From Pseudoxanthomonas mexicana (GTDB taxonomy: Bacteria; Pseudomonadota; Gammaproteobacteria; Xanthomonadales; Xanthomonadaceae), in the NCBI RefSeq assembly GCF_010093385.1, contig NZ_PDWV01000028.1, forward strand, positions 1 through 49,457: a stretch of 49,457 nucleotides of DNA. Direction: 5' to 3'. This document shows positions 33,171-44,105 of the stretch, piece by piece (the first letter of the stretch is position 1; the number at the start of each line of letters is the position of its first letter). A model generated the notes under the pieces. The model saw only the letters and a program-made list of their open reading frames with translations. It made no database searches and was not told where the DNA came from. A program made the translations under genes and the position numbers.

Positions 33171-33694
33171 GCCACGCAGTGTGGCGGCGCGCTGGACACG
33201 ACCGATATCCGGATCCTGCGCTTCCGTTGCACGATCCTGTGCCGCCGCGGCGAACGGCTGGCAATGGCCTAGGCGCAGGGATGCCGGCGCCTCGGACGGC
33301 GTGCCGCTCGTCGGATGGCGATGGGCGACTGTCCCGCTCATGGGACGAATACTCCCGCGACGGGGATAATCCCATCGGCCGAGGCCAGCCGGGCAAGACG
33401 CCGGCCAGCGCTGACGACCCCTCCACGCTGCGAACGTGGCGCCACCACCGGCCACGCGACTTCCTGCCGGATCAGGTGCTTGGAGCGACGAAACGCTTGA
33501 TGGGACGGGGCCTCCCGGGAGGCGACCGGGTGGTTCAGAGTCTGGAAGAGGCGGGCGAGCAACATGGCGAGGGAACCCGTGCTGTGACGATGGATGTGAC
33601 ATTACGCCCCCAATGAGGACTTGATTAGTCCTGATTTAGGGGAATAATCATCCCGTCAGCGGGCCAATGCCCCGCCCCCCCCCGGAGTCAAACG
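33171..33694. other. divergent control region between LysR gene and efflux operon
   Basis: A stretch of 524 bases with no convincing gene. It must hold the promoters for both directions. The right end, next to the LysR gene, is AT-rich and contains two overlapping inverted repeats (33616-33649). No other strong structure was seen. Confidence 0.6.
33616..33649. promoter_or_regulatory. probable LysR-regulator binding sites
   Basis: AGGACT-TGATT-AGTCCT (33616-33632) is a perfect inverted repeat with T-N11-A spacing of the LysR type. Overlapping it, GATTAGTCC (33623-33631) is mirrored imperfectly by GGGGAATAATC (33639-33649). They lie 46-79 bases upstream of the LysR start codon, the normal place for autoregulation and divergent control. 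Confidence 0.6.
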
Positions 33695-34726
33695 ATGAGC
33701 CACGATCTCAACGACACCCTGATCTTCGTCAAGGTGGTGGAACAGGGCAGCTTCATCGCCGCCGCCAATGTGCTGCGCCTGCCCAAGACCACGGTGAGCC
33801 GCAAGGTGCAGGAGCTGGAGACGCGCCTGGGCGCGCAGCTGCTGCACCGGACCACGCGCAAGCTGGGTCTTACCGAAGCCGGCAATGTCTATTACGAGCA
33901 CTGCCAGCGTATCGCCCGCGAACTGAGCGAAGCGGCGAGTGCGGTCAGCCAGTTGCATGCCGGTCCGCGCGGCTGGTTGCGGTTCACCGCGCCGTACTCG
34001 ATCGGCATCGACAAGATCGCGCCGCTGCTGGGCGAATTCCACGCGCAGTATCCCGAGATCCGCGTGGAGATGGTCCTCGCCAACGACAACCTGGATCTGA
34101 TCTCGGGTGAGATCGCCGTGGCGCTGCGCATCGGCAGCCTGCCGGATTCCAACCTGGTGGCACGCCGCCTGAGCACGCTGCGCACGCAGGTGTACGCCAG
34201 CCCGAAATACCTGGCGCGCTATGGCGAGCCGCTCCACCCCGACGACCTGCAGCACCATCGCGTGCTGGCGATGCAGAAGCACCGTCGCGGAAGCGGCTGG
34301 GCGATGACGCTGCATGGCACCGATGGCGAGCACGACTATCCGATCAATCCCATCCTGGTGGCCAACGATCCGGCCGCACTGAAGGGCGCACTGTTGTGCG
34401 GCGAAGGCCTGATGCTGGGCGCGGACGTCATGGTGAAGCCGTACCTTGAGCAGGGCCACCTGCAGCGTGTGCTGGCGGGATGGACGGGGCCGGAGTACGA
34501 ATTCAACGCGGGGTTCCCGCGCGGTCACGTGCAGTCGCCGAAGGTGCGCGCGTTCGTCGATTTCCTGGTCGAACGGATGAAGTTCGACGTCGACTACATG
34601 ATGGAACACTGCCCGGTGTACCTGAAGCAGCAGGCCGAAGCGCGCGCCGCGGCGGAGGCCGTGCCGGAAGGCGAGGAGGCCACGGTGGCGGTGGGTCGCA
34701 AGGTGCTGGCCGACGTGTTGAGCTGA
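33695..34726 (+). CDS. LysR-family regulator of the efflux operon, SmeRv-like
   Basis: A 343-residue LysR regulator. The winged HTH spans about 5-65: LIFVKVVEQGSFIAAANVLR and LPKTTVSRKVQELETRLG, with HRTTRKLGLTEAG after it. An effector domain follows at about 90-300. The tail (about 310-343) is longer than usual and Ala/Glu-rich. It is divergent from the smeU1-like operon, as smeRv is in Stenotrophomonas, so it most likely controls that operon in response to a small inducer. GGAG lies upstream of the ATG. Confidence 0.9.
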   Translation: MSHDLNDTLIFVKVVEQGSFIAAANVLRLPKTTVSRKVQELETRLGAQLLHRTTRKLGLTEAGNVYYEHCQRIARELSEAASAVSQLHAGPRGWLRFTAPYSIGIDKIAPLLGEFHAQYPEIRVEMVLANDNLDLISGEIAVALRIGSLPDSNLVARRLSTLRTQVYASPKYLARYGEPLHPDDLQHHRVLAMQKHRRGSGWAMTLHGTDGEHDYPINPILVANDPAALKGALLCGEGLMLGADVMVKPYLEQGHLQRVLAGWTGPEYEFNAGFPRGHVQSPKVRAFVDFLVERMKFDVDYMMEHCPVYLKQQAEARAAAEAVPEGEEATVAVGRKVLADVLS

Positions 34727-34757
34727 GGCGAAGAGGCGGGTTGGGGCGGAGGAAGGC

Positions 34758-34787
34758 CCGTCATCCCGGCTGGCGCCGGGACGACGG
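34758..34787. repeat. palindromic element downstream of the LysR gene
   Basis: CCGTCATCCCGGC (34758-34770) and GCCGGGACGACGG (34775-34787) form a near-perfect stem. No T-run follows. It resembles dispersed REP-type palindromes; a role in ending the LysR transcript is possible. Confidence 0.5.
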
Positions 34788-34908
34788 CGCTCACTAACGA
34801 TTCCCGAACGCAATCGCGCGCCGGGCTGGCTAGCATGGGGCATCGCCGGCGTTGCGTTGTCGCCGGGGATGGCCTGCCGCACTGCGTCTCCACCTGACAG
34901 GAACCCGC

Positions 34909-35436
34909 ATGATGAAGACACCGATGGCCGTGTTCGCGGCACTGTGGCTGGCGGCCTGTACGCCCGCCACGCCCGATACCGCCGCGTCGACCCCGGACGC
35001 CGCGCCGGCCGGTCGCGTCGCAGCGCCCCCTGCCGCCGCAACCGCGATCGCCGATGACCCGGCCGCCGTCAACCAGGCCATCGATGAGGCGCTGGGCGAC
35101 CATGTCCGTTACGAGGCGGTGATCCGTCAGCTCCAGCAGGCGGTGGCGGCGAACGACGCGGCCGCTGTGGCGGCCCTGGTCGACTACCCGTTCGCCACCG
35201 TGCGCGACGGCCAGCCGCTAAAGATCGCCGACGCCGAGGCCTTCGTGCGCGACTACGACCGGATCATGACGCCGCCGATTGCGGAGGCGATCAAGCGACA
35301 GAGATATTCCGAGTTGATGGTCAACTACAAGGGCGTGATGTTCGGTAATGGCGAGGCGTGGGTGAACGGCTTCTGCAGAGACGATGCCTGCAAGGACGTC
35401 GACGTGCGCGTGGTGGCGCTGCAACCGACGTCGTAA
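34909..35436 (+). CDS. lipoprotein of unknown function
   Basis: A 175-residue lipoprotein: MMKTPMAVFAALWLAACTPA with Cys17 as the lipidated residue, then an Ala/Pro-rich linker (about 20-60), then a compact domain (about 75-175) containing VAALVDYPFATVRDG and NYKGVMFGNGEAWVNGFC. The domain looks like the SnoaL/NTF2-like 'growth-limitation' type seen in many xanthomonad lipoproteins, which is a tentative assignment. AGGAA lies before the ATG. Two cysteines near the C-terminus (FCRDDAC) may form a disulphide. Confidence 0.7.
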   Translation: MMKTPMAVFAALWLAACTPATPDTAASTPDAAPAGRVAAPPAAATAIADDPAAVNQAIDEALGDHVRYEAVIRQLQQAVAANDAAAVAALVDYPFATVRDGQPLKIADAEAFVRDYDRIMTPPIAEAIKRQRYSELMVNYKGVMFGNGEAWVNGFCRDDACKDVDVRVVALQPTS

Positions 35437-35453
35437 TCCGTGACAGAGTCACT

Positions 35454-35604
35454 GTAGGAGCGACGTCAGTCGCGACCGCACGGCCTCGCATGTCATGAAG
35501 CGTTGGAAAGGCGGGTACGCTGGAGGCCAGGCGCTTTCCCGCTCATATAGGGGCGAGGCTTCCGTATGAGGATGGCGTGCGGTCACGACTCCCGTCGCTC
35601 CTAC
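35454..35604. repeat. inverted pair of GTAG REP elements (type 2)
   Basis: GTAGGAGCGACGTCAGTCGC followed by GACCGCA (35454-35480) and an inverted partner with two changes (35578-35604, containing GGTCACGACTCCCGTCGCTC). The pair fills the gap between convergent lipoprotein and hppA genes. Confidence 0.9.
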
Positions 35605-35612
35605 AGAAACGC

Positions 35613-35644
35613 AAAAAGAAGGGCGGCCATTGGCCGCCCTTCTT
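35613..35644 (-). terminator. Rho-independent terminator of hppA
   Basis: AAGAAGGGCGGCC (35616-35628) pairs with GGCCGCCCTTCTT (35632-35644) around a three-base loop, 13 perfect pairs. On the minus strand the stem runs into a T5 tract (35617-35613). It lies 20 bases after the hppA stop. Confidence 0.9.
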
Positions 35645-35664
35645 CTGAAGCATTGCGCGTGCGC

Positions 35665-38088
<2,424 letters not shown>

Positions 38089-38348
38089 GACCCCTCCCAA
38101 GGTTGATGGATGTCGTCCAGCAGAACGCATGAACACGCAACCCAATCCCGGTGGAGCCTGTTGAACGATTGAGCGCACTCGACCGCTGCGATGGACTGCA
38201 GCACGAAACCCTTGTTCAGACATCCCTGGAGCTGGCCCGAGTATGACCCGATGCGCTGCGGGCCGCCAGCGGTGACGGACCGGTTCAGCCATTCCGTGCC
38301 AGCCTTGCGGCCCCGATCGCGTTTCCGTATCCGTTTCAAGGAGTTGCC

Positions 38349-38870
38349 ATGCGTCCTACCGTCGCACGTCCGTTGCTCGCCGCCTGCCTGGCCATCGCAG
38401 CGCCCGCGTGGGCGTCCGATCCGAAGCCCGAGATCGAACGTCCCGCCGCCACGCCACAGGCGGTGGGGACCGTGCATACGCTGCGACAGATCCCCGAGGC
38501 CTGCGCACGGCTGGAAGGCGCCTTCACCGGTGATGCTGCACAGCCCTATCGCTACGCGTCCGTGCGCACCAGCCCGCAGTGCCAGCCGCGTGCTCGCTTC
38601 ATGGACTTCGACCAGGCGAAGCCCTCCGTCGCGGCGGGCTGGAAGCTCAACGACGTGATCCGCGTACCGAACGCGGCGTGTCCTTCGCAGCAGGCGGTCG
38701 TGCGCGTCTGGCGCAAGCCCGGCAGCGCCGCGCCGCCGCCGCTCGATGGCCAGGGCCAGTCGCGCATCTATCTGCAGGACGCGAAACAGCAGGCCGGTAC
38801 CGCCGCGCAGGCGCCATCGCTGACGCTGTTCGCCGCGAAGCTGGGTGTGGAAGGCAACGCCTGCAAATGA
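38349..38870 (+). CDS. exported protein of unknown function
   Basis: A 173-residue precursor with a signal peptide ([20 protein letters not shown] up to WA-SD). The mature part is Pro/Ala-rich with four cysteines ([31 protein letters not shown]), probably two disulphides. I do not recognise the family. AAGGAG precedes the ATG. It is divergent from hppA and convergent with the DUF2846 gene. Confidence 0.65.
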   Translation: MRPTVARPLLAACLAIAAPAWASDPKPEIERPAATPQAVGTVHTLRQIPEACARLEGAFTGDAAQPYRYASVRTSPQCQPRARFMDFDQAKPSVAAGWKLNDVIRVPNAACPSQQAVVRVWRKPGSAAPPPLDGQGQSRIYLQDAKQQAGTAAQAPSLTLFAAKLGVEGNACK

Positions 38871-38904
38871 AAACGGCGGCGGCCCCGCAAGGGAGCCGCC
38901 GCCG
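38870..38904 (-). terminator. terminator between convergent genes
   Basis: CGGCGGCGGC (38874-38883) pairs with GCCGCCGCCG (38895-38904), with CCC/GGG extending the stem inward. The minus strand has TTTT directly after the stem, so it mainly ends the DUF2846 transcript and probably also the opposing one. Confidence 0.8.
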
Positions 38905-38924
38905 CGATGCATCGTGGCCCGGCG

Positions 38925-39434
38925 TTACTTCTTCGCGGGCTTGAGATCGTCCGCCATGGCGTTGAACACGGACTCGTCGGATGGTGAAAGATTCGGTCGG
39001 CCCGCCATGAAGCCCATGGTGATCGAGCCCTGCACGTAGTAGGTCTCGCCGGCTTCCACTTCCAGCGTCAGCACGTCCTTGGCCTCGGAGTGCACCGTGT
39101 ACTGGTGCGTGCCCGGCGCGACGGAGGCGACGAAGTACGTGCCGCTGCCGAGCTTGCCCAGTTCGGTCTCGCCTTCGCGGACCTTGTACTTGATGGCGGC
39201 GCCAGTGAACTTCTTCTCGCGGAAAAACACGACCTGTCCCATCCCCTCCGCAGGCGCGCCGACCAGGCTGTTGCCGGCAGCCGGCGCCGGTGCGCTGGCG
39301 GCTTCCGTCGCCGGTTCCGCGGTAGCGGATTCCGCAGGCGCGGGCGTGGCGGTGGCCGGATCCTGCGCCTGGACGGCGGCGATCGGCAGCAGCAGGGCGA
39401 GACAGAGCAGTGAACGGTTCAGCGGGTGGCGCAT
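38925..39434 (-). CDS. DUF2846-type exported protein
   Basis: A 169-residue precursor with signal peptide (MRHPLNRSLLCLALLLPIAAVQA), an Ala/Pro/Thr/Glu-rich linker (about 24-58), and a small beta domain (about 62-145) with QVVFFREKKFTGAAIKYKV, TYFVASVAPGTHQYTVHSE and EVEAGETYYVQGSI, as in DUF2846 proteins. Periplasmic or surface role unknown. AGGAGT lies before the ATG. The upstream gene ends five bases before this start, so they form a two-gene unit. Confidence 0.75.
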   Translation of the reverse strand: MRHPLNRSLLCLALLLPIAAVQAQDPATATPAPAESATAEPATEAASAPAPAAGNSLVGAPAEGMGQVVFFREKKFTGAAIKYKVREGETELGKLGSGTYFVASVAPGTHQYTVHSEAKDVLTLEVEAGETYYVQGSITMGFMAGRPNLSPSDESVFNAMADDLKPAKK

Positions 39435-39439
39435 GCGGC

Positions 39440-40111
39440 TTACTCCTGATGGTCGGGTGGTGGGGTAGCGGAAGGGGAAGACAGATCCGGCGCCGCGGTT
39501 ACCGATGTGGTTGGATCGGCCGCGAGTGGATCGGGTACGGACTCGGGCGTGTCGAGCGGGAAAGGTTCGGCCAGCTTGGCGGTCGCAGCCGTCAATGCCG
39601 GAATCTCGATTTCCTTGCCGTGGATGAAGTGCGCGAACGGACCGATGCCCAGGGCGACACCGAGGGCGACGCCGCTGGTGTCGCGTCCCGCACCGCCGAG
39701 CTTGAAGCCGCGCAGTCGCAGGGTGCGGTCGCCCACCTGCAGGCGTCGCGCGGCCAGGATCAGTTCGCCCGGCTTCCCGCCGCCGCGCGACGGTTCCGCG
39801 TGGACGATCTCGCCCACGCCTTCGATGCCGGCCGTCAGAACGGTCACGCCGTCGAACGTCACCGGCTCCTTCAGGCGGAGACGGAACATGTCGCCGCGCT
39901 TGACGCGTGCCGAGCTGATGGGGTCGAGGATCTCGAGCACCAGCGGCGTCCCGTCCGGGAGTACGCAGCAGGTTGTCGGCGGAGCCGCGCTGTCGGCGAC
40001 GACGGGCAGCGGCGGTGCCGCATCCGTTGCCGGAGCTTCCTGTGCAGCGCTCGACCAGGCGCACAGCATGACCAGCAGGCCCGTGCCCGCGCACTTCCAT
40101 GGTGTCCGCAT
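39440..40111 (-). CDS. exported protein of unknown function
   Basis: A 223-residue precursor with signal peptide (about 1-23, LLVMLCAWSSAAQ). A central beta-rich region (about 45-150) has LPDGTPLVLEILDPISSARV, KRGDMFRLRLKEPV and VTVLTAGIEGVGEIVHAEPS, followed by a Gly-rich stretch (SGVALGVALGIGPFAHFIHG) and a Pro/Ser/Thr-rich tail. The region resembles the SH3-like fold of some cell-envelope proteins, but I cannot name the family. GGGGGAAT precedes the start. It is translated just before the DUF2846 gene. Confidence 0.65.
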   Translation of the reverse strand: MRTPWKCAGTGLLVMLCAWSSAAQEAPATDAAPPLPVVADSAAPPTTCCVLPDGTPLVLEILDPISSARVKRGDMFRLRLKEPVTFDGVTVLTAGIEGVGEIVHAEPSRGGGKPGELILAARRLQVGDRTLRLRGFKLGGAGRDTSGVALGVALGIGPFAHFIHGKEIEIPALTAATAKLAEPFPLDTPESVPDPLAADPTTSVTAAPDLSSPSATPPPDHQE

Positions 40112-40260
40112 ATTCCCCCCTTGCCGCTCACGCTAGCGCAAGGTCCGCTCGCCGCCAAGCGGGGGAATCGGCCAATCTTTCGCGGAACGTCGGCGGCTCG
40201 TGGCGATGTGGCGACGCTTCCATGCTGGCACCACCGCAGGCCCCGGACCGTTGCCCGAAT

Positions 40261-40653
40261 TCACCCTGCGACGAGGTTGGCGCCGCGTTCGGACAACAGC
40301 GTGCGGAGCACGGACCGGTGGCAATGCGACTCGTCCTCGCAATAACAACCCACCGAGAAATCGCTGCCATGCGACAGCGCCGCCAGCAGGTCCAGCGTTC
40401 GCGCGTTCTCGGGCTTGCCCATTTCGGCACGGTACTTCTTCAAGAAGGCGGCCCATGCCTTGGGCGTGGCGGCCTCCTGCGCCTCCTTCACCAGGTCGGC
40501 GCTCGGTGCCAGGTTGGGATACCAGACGTCATACCAGTCCTGAGAGGCGAACTCGGATTTCGGGACGCCGCGTGGCGGCCTGCGCACGGTGCCGATGCGC
40601 AGGCCTTCGTCCCTGGCGCGCGGACTGCCGAGGCGGACGATCCGGATGGCCAT
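40261..40653 (-). CDS. DUF488 family protein
   Basis: A 130-residue protein of the DUF488 family. It has IRIVRLGSPRARDEGLRIG, SQDWYDVWYPNLAPS, FLKKYRAEMGKPE and the conserved SVGCYCEDESHCHRSVL, whose paired Cys and His suggest a metal or active site. The role is unknown. It starts eight bases after the PPi-PFK stop on the same strand, so the two are co-transcribed. Confidence 0.85.
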   Translation of the reverse strand: MAIRIVRLGSPRARDEGLRIGTVRRPPRGVPKSEFASQDWYDVWYPNLAPSADLVKEAQEAATPKAWAAFLKKYRAEMGKPENARTLDLLAALSHGSDFSVGCYCEDESHCHRSVLRTLLSERGANLVAG

Positions 40654-40660
40654 CGCGCGG

Positions 40661-41917
40661 TCACCCCTCCCAGGCGGGCAACTTCTTCTTCACCGCCACG
40701 TTCTTCAACGCCACGTACTTCGGCAGGCCATCGGTGCCGTATGGTGGGTAGGCTTCGCCGCGGATCAGCGGCTGCAGGTAGGTGCGCGCCTTGTCGGTGA
40801 TGCCGTAACCGTCCTTGCGGATGAAACCGGGCGGGAATTTCTTCTCGTGGTTCGCCACCTTCGACAGGGGCGCGGCTTCGATCTTCCAGCGGAATGGCGC
40901 GTCGGAGGTGCGCACGATCACCGGCATCACCGCGTTCTGTCCCTTCAGCGCGAACTGCACCGCCGCCTTGCCGACCGCCTGCGCCTGCTCCCAGTCCGTC
41001 TTCGAGGCGATGTGGCGTGCCGAGCGCTGCAGGTAGTCGGGCAGGGTCCAGTGCACCTTCAGGCCCAGCTGGTCCTTCACCCGGCCGGCAAGATACGAGG
41101 CCACGCCACCCAGTTGGGTGTGGCCGAACGAATCCTTGCCGCCGCCGGCATCGGCGACGAAGCGGCCGTCGGCATGCTGGATGCCTTCGCTGGCCACCAC
41201 CACACACCAGCCCACGCGGTCGACGACCTTCTTCACCTGCGCCAGGAACTGCGCCTCGTCGTAGGCGCGCTCGGGGAACAGGATGATGTGCGGGGCGTCG
41301 TCCGGCGACTGCCCGGCCAGCCCGGCGGCTGCGGCCAGCCAGCCGGCATGCCGGCCCATGGCTTCGTAGACGAAGCCCTTGGTGGAGGTTTCCGCCATCG
41401 CGGCCACGTCCAGCGCGGCCTCGCGCACGGAGACGGCCGTGTACTTGGCCGCCGAGCCGAAGCCTGGGCAGGTGTCGGTGACGGCCAGATCGTTGTCCAC
41501 CGTCTTCGGCACGCCGATGCAGGTCAGCGGGTAGTCGAACGCCTGCGCCAGCTGCGAGACCTTCCACGCGGTGTCGGCCGAATCGTTGCCGCCGTTGTAG
41601 AGGAAGTACCGCACGTCGTGCGCTTTCAGCACCGCCAGCAGGCGCTCGTACTTGGCCCGGTCGGCCTCCAGCGATTTCAGCTTGACCCGGCAGCTGCCGA
41701 AGGCGCCGCCCGGCGTATGGGCCAGGGCGCGGATGGCGGCGGCCGATTCCTTGCTGGTGTCGATCAGGTCCTCGCGCAGGGCGCCGAGGATGCCGTTGCG
41801 TGCGGCCAAGACCTTGATTTTCCGGGCCCGCGCTTCGGTAATGACGGCGGACGCAGAGGCGTTGATGACGGCGGTGACACCGCCGGACTGCGCATAAAGT
41901 AGGGGGCCAGAGGCCAT
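40661..41917 (-). CDS. pfp: pyrophosphate-dependent 6-phosphofructokinase
   Basis: It phosphorylates fructose 6-phosphate reversibly with pyrophosphate. The 418-residue protein has GGNDS (109-113) and PKTVDND (137-143). Asp112 and Lys138 take the place of the two Gly residues of ATP-dependent enzymes and mark PPi use. Substrate-binding sequence EAMGRHAGWLAAAAG follows. Xanthomonas enzymes of this type are known to be PPi-dependent. It is divergent from adk, and hppA lies 2.6 kb away on the same strand. Confidence 0.93.
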   Translation of the reverse strand: MASGPLLYAQSGGVTAVINASASAVITEARARKIKVLAARNGILGALREDLIDTSKESAAAIRALAHTPGGAFGSCRVKLKSLEADRAKYERLLAVLKAHDVRYFLYNGGNDSADTAWKVSQLAQAFDYPLTCIGVPKTVDNDLAVTDTCPGFGSAAKYTAVSVREAALDVAAMAETSTKGFVYEAMGRHAGWLAAAAGLAGQSPDDAPHIILFPERAYDEAQFLAQVKKVVDRVGWCVVVASEGIQHADGRFVADAGGGKDSFGHTQLGGVASYLAGRVKDQLGLKVHWTLPDYLQRSARHIASKTDWEQAQAVGKAAVQFALKGQNAVMPVIVRTSDAPFRWKIEAAPLSKVANHEKKFPPGFIRKDGYGITDKARTYLQPLIRGEAYPPYGTDGLPKYVALKNVAVKKKLPAWEG

Positions 41918-42037
41918 GTGGGGTTCGTTCCGGGGTGCGAGGATGCGGTAAGCTTCACACAGATGACGCGGTGCAGCGCGGCGCCCGGCGCCAGGCGCGA
42001 TTCACCGCCCGCAGGATTCCAGTTTGGGAGTGACAGC

Positions 42038-42616
42038 ATGCGATTGGTTCTACTGGGCCCACCCGGGTCGGGCAAGGGCACCCAGGCAGCGCGCCTGAAG
42101 GACTACCTGCAGGTACCGCACATCTCCACCGGCGACCTGCTGCGCGCCGAAGTGGCCGCCGGCAGTCCGCTGGGCCTGCAGGCCAAGGAAGTGATGGCGC
42201 GGGGCGAGCTGGTCAGCGACGACATCCTGCTGGGCATGCTGGAGGACCGCTTCTCGCGCGACGACACGAAGGCCGGCTTCATCCTCGACGGCTACCCGCG
42301 CAACCTGGTGCAGGCCGCGGCGCTGGGCGAACTGCTGGCCAAGCTGGGGCAGAAGTTCGACTTCGCCGTGCAGCTGGAAGTGCCCACCGAACTGCTGGTC
42401 GAGCGCATCGCCGGCCGCGCCCAGGCCGAGGGCCGTGCGGACGACAATCCGGAATCGGTCCGCAAGCGCCTGCAGGTCTATACCGACCAGACTGCGCCGG
42501 TGATCGATTTCTACCGTAAGCAGGGCGAACTGACCGTCGTGGACGGCGTGGGCTCGTTGGACGAGGTTTTCACCCGCATCACCGAGGCGCTGGCGCCGGC
42601 CAAGGAAGTGGGCTGA
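42038..42616 (+). CDS. adk: adenylate kinase, short form
   Basis: It interconverts ATP + AMP and 2 ADP. The 192-residue protein has the P-loop LLGPPGSGKGTQAARL (residues 7-15 at its core), HISTGDLLRAEVAAGS, the AMP-binding FILDGYPRN, and a short LID (ERIAGRAQAEGRADDNP) in place of the zinc-type long LID. GGGAG lies nine bases before the ATG. A strong terminator follows. Confidence 0.96.
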   Translation: MRLVLLGPPGSGKGTQAARLKDYLQVPHISTGDLLRAEVAAGSPLGLQAKEVMARGELVSDDILLGMLEDRFSRDDTKAGFILDGYPRNLVQAAALGELLAKLGQKFDFAVQLEVPTELLVERIAGRAQAEGRADDNPESVRKRLQVYTDQTAPVIDFYRKQGELTVVDGVGSLDEVFTRITEALAPAKEVG

Positions 42617-42642
42617 GCCTGCGCGGCAGGTCCATCGTGCTC

Positions 42643-42673
42643 CGAAGCCCCGCATTCGCGGGGCTTCGTGTTT
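42643..42673 (+). terminator. Rho-independent terminator after adk
   Basis: CGAAGCCCCGC (42643-42653) and GCGGGGCTTCG (42658-42668) form 11 pairs around ATTC, followed by TGTTT. It separates adk from mpl. Confidence 0.85.
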
Positions 42674-42746
42674 CTGACATGCCACGACGCGTGCCGAAGC
42701 CCATCGGCTCGGCTAAAGTCTGCGCAGTCATTCCGGAATTCCCGTC

Positions 42747-44105
42747 TTGAAGATCCACATCCTCGGCATCGCCGGCACCTTCATGGGGGGCGTGGCCGCC
42801 CTGGCCCGCGAACTCGGCCACACGGTCGAAGGCAGCGACCAGGCCATCTATCCGCCCATGTCCACCCAGCTGGAGACGCTCGGCATCGCGCTGGCGCAGG
42901 GTTACCAGCCGCAGAACATCGCACCTGACTGCGACGAGATCGTCATCGGCAACGCGCTGTCGCGCGGGAATCCCGCGGTCGAGGCCGTACTGGACCAGGG
43001 CCGGCGCTACATCTCCGGCGCGCAGTGGCTGTCCGAGCGCGTGCTGCCGGGACGCGACACGCTGGCCGTGGCCGGCACGCACGGCAAGACGACCACCACG
43101 ACCATCCTGACCTACCTGCTGGAAGCCGCCGGCCGTTCGCCGGGTTTCCTGATCGGCGGCGTGGCCGAGGACTTCGGCGTATCCGCGCGCATCGGCGGCG
43201 GCCGCGAGTTCGTGGTCGAGGCCGACGAGTACGACACCGCCTTCTTCGACAAGCGCAGCAAGTTCGTCCACTACCGCCCGCTGGTCGCCATCCTCAACAA
43301 TCTGGAATACGACCACGCCGACATCTTCCCGGACGTGGCCGCGATCCAGCGCCAGTTCCATCACCTGGTGCGCACCGTACCGCGCCGTGGCCGCCTGATC
43401 GTCAATGGCGAGGACGCCCGCCTGGCCGAAGTGCTCGCGATGGGCTGCTGGACGCCGGTGGAACGCTTCGGCTTCGATCCGTCGCTGGACTGGAGCGCAC
43501 GGCTGATCCGTGAGGACGGCAGCGCCTTCGCGGTGCGCCACCACGGCACCGAGATCGGCGAGGTGCACTGGCCGATGCTGGGCCGTCACAACGTGCTCAA
43601 CGGCCTGGCCGCGCTGGCCGCGTGCCATGCGGTCGGCGTGGACGTTGCCACCGTGCTGCCGGCATTGGCGGCGTTCCGCAGCGTGAAGCGGCGGCTGGAA
43701 GTGATCGGCCAGCACGACGGCATCACCGTCTACGACGATTTCGCCCACCATCCCACCGCCATCCACACCACGCTGGAAGGCCTGCGTGCGCGCGTCGGCG
43801 AGGCGCGCATCCTGGTGGCGATGGAGCCGCGCAGCAATTCGATGCGCTCGGGCGCACATGCCGATGCGCTGGCGCCGTCGCTGGACATCGCGGACGTAGT
43901 CGTCTTCCTGCACCGACCGGAACTCGCATGGGATGCCGGCAGGATCGTCGCCGCCATCCGTGGCGACGCACGTACGGTGCCCGATGCGGATGCGTTGATC
44001 GCGGCGCTGAAGACGCAGGCGCGCCCCGGCGACCATGTGGTGTTCATGTCCAATGGCGGCTTCGACGGCGCGCCGCGGCGGTTCCTGGCGGCGCTGCCAG
44101 GCTGA
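42747..44105 (+). CDS. mpl: UDP-N-acetylmuramate:L-alanyl-gamma-D-glutamyl-meso-DAP ligase
   Basis: It joins recycled tripeptide to UDP-MurNAc (cell-wall recycling, cytosol). The 452-residue Mur ligase starts KIHILGIAGTFMGGVAALA and has the ATP loop AGTHGKTTTTT (109-119), EADEYDTAFFDKRSKF, NNLEYDHADIF and the C-terminal DDFAHHPTAI and EPRSNSMRSG. The start is a TTG at 42747; the homologous N-terminus begins right there and no ATG or GTG fits better. A TAAAGT box at 42714-42719 is a likely -10. Confidence 0.95.
   Translation: MKIHILGIAGTFMGGVAALARELGHTVEGSDQAIYPPMSTQLETLGIALAQGYQPQNIAPDCDEIVIGNALSRGNPAVEAVLDQGRRYISGAQWLSERVLPGRDTLAVAGTHGKTTTTTILTYLLEAAGRSPGFLIGGVAEDFGVSARIGGGREFVVEADEYDTAFFDKRSKFVHYRPLVAILNNLEYDHADIFPDVAAIQRQFHHLVRTVPRRGRLIVNGEDARLAEVLAMGCWTPVERFGFDPSLDWSARLIREDGSAFAVRHHGTEIGEVHWPMLGRHNVLNGLAALAACHAVGVDVATVLPALAAFRSVKRRLEVIGQHDGITVYDDFAHHPTAIHTTLEGLRARVGEARILVAMEPRSNSMRSGAHADALAPSLDIADVVVFLHRPELAWDAGRIVAAIRGDARTVPDADALIAALKTQARPGDHVVFMSNGGFDGAPRRFLAALPG

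Noticed and set aside
33171..33694. Extra genes in the LysR/efflux divergent region
   Set aside because: Several frames of 60-190 codons overlap each other on both strands with no ribosome site or family; best explained as GC-driven open frames.
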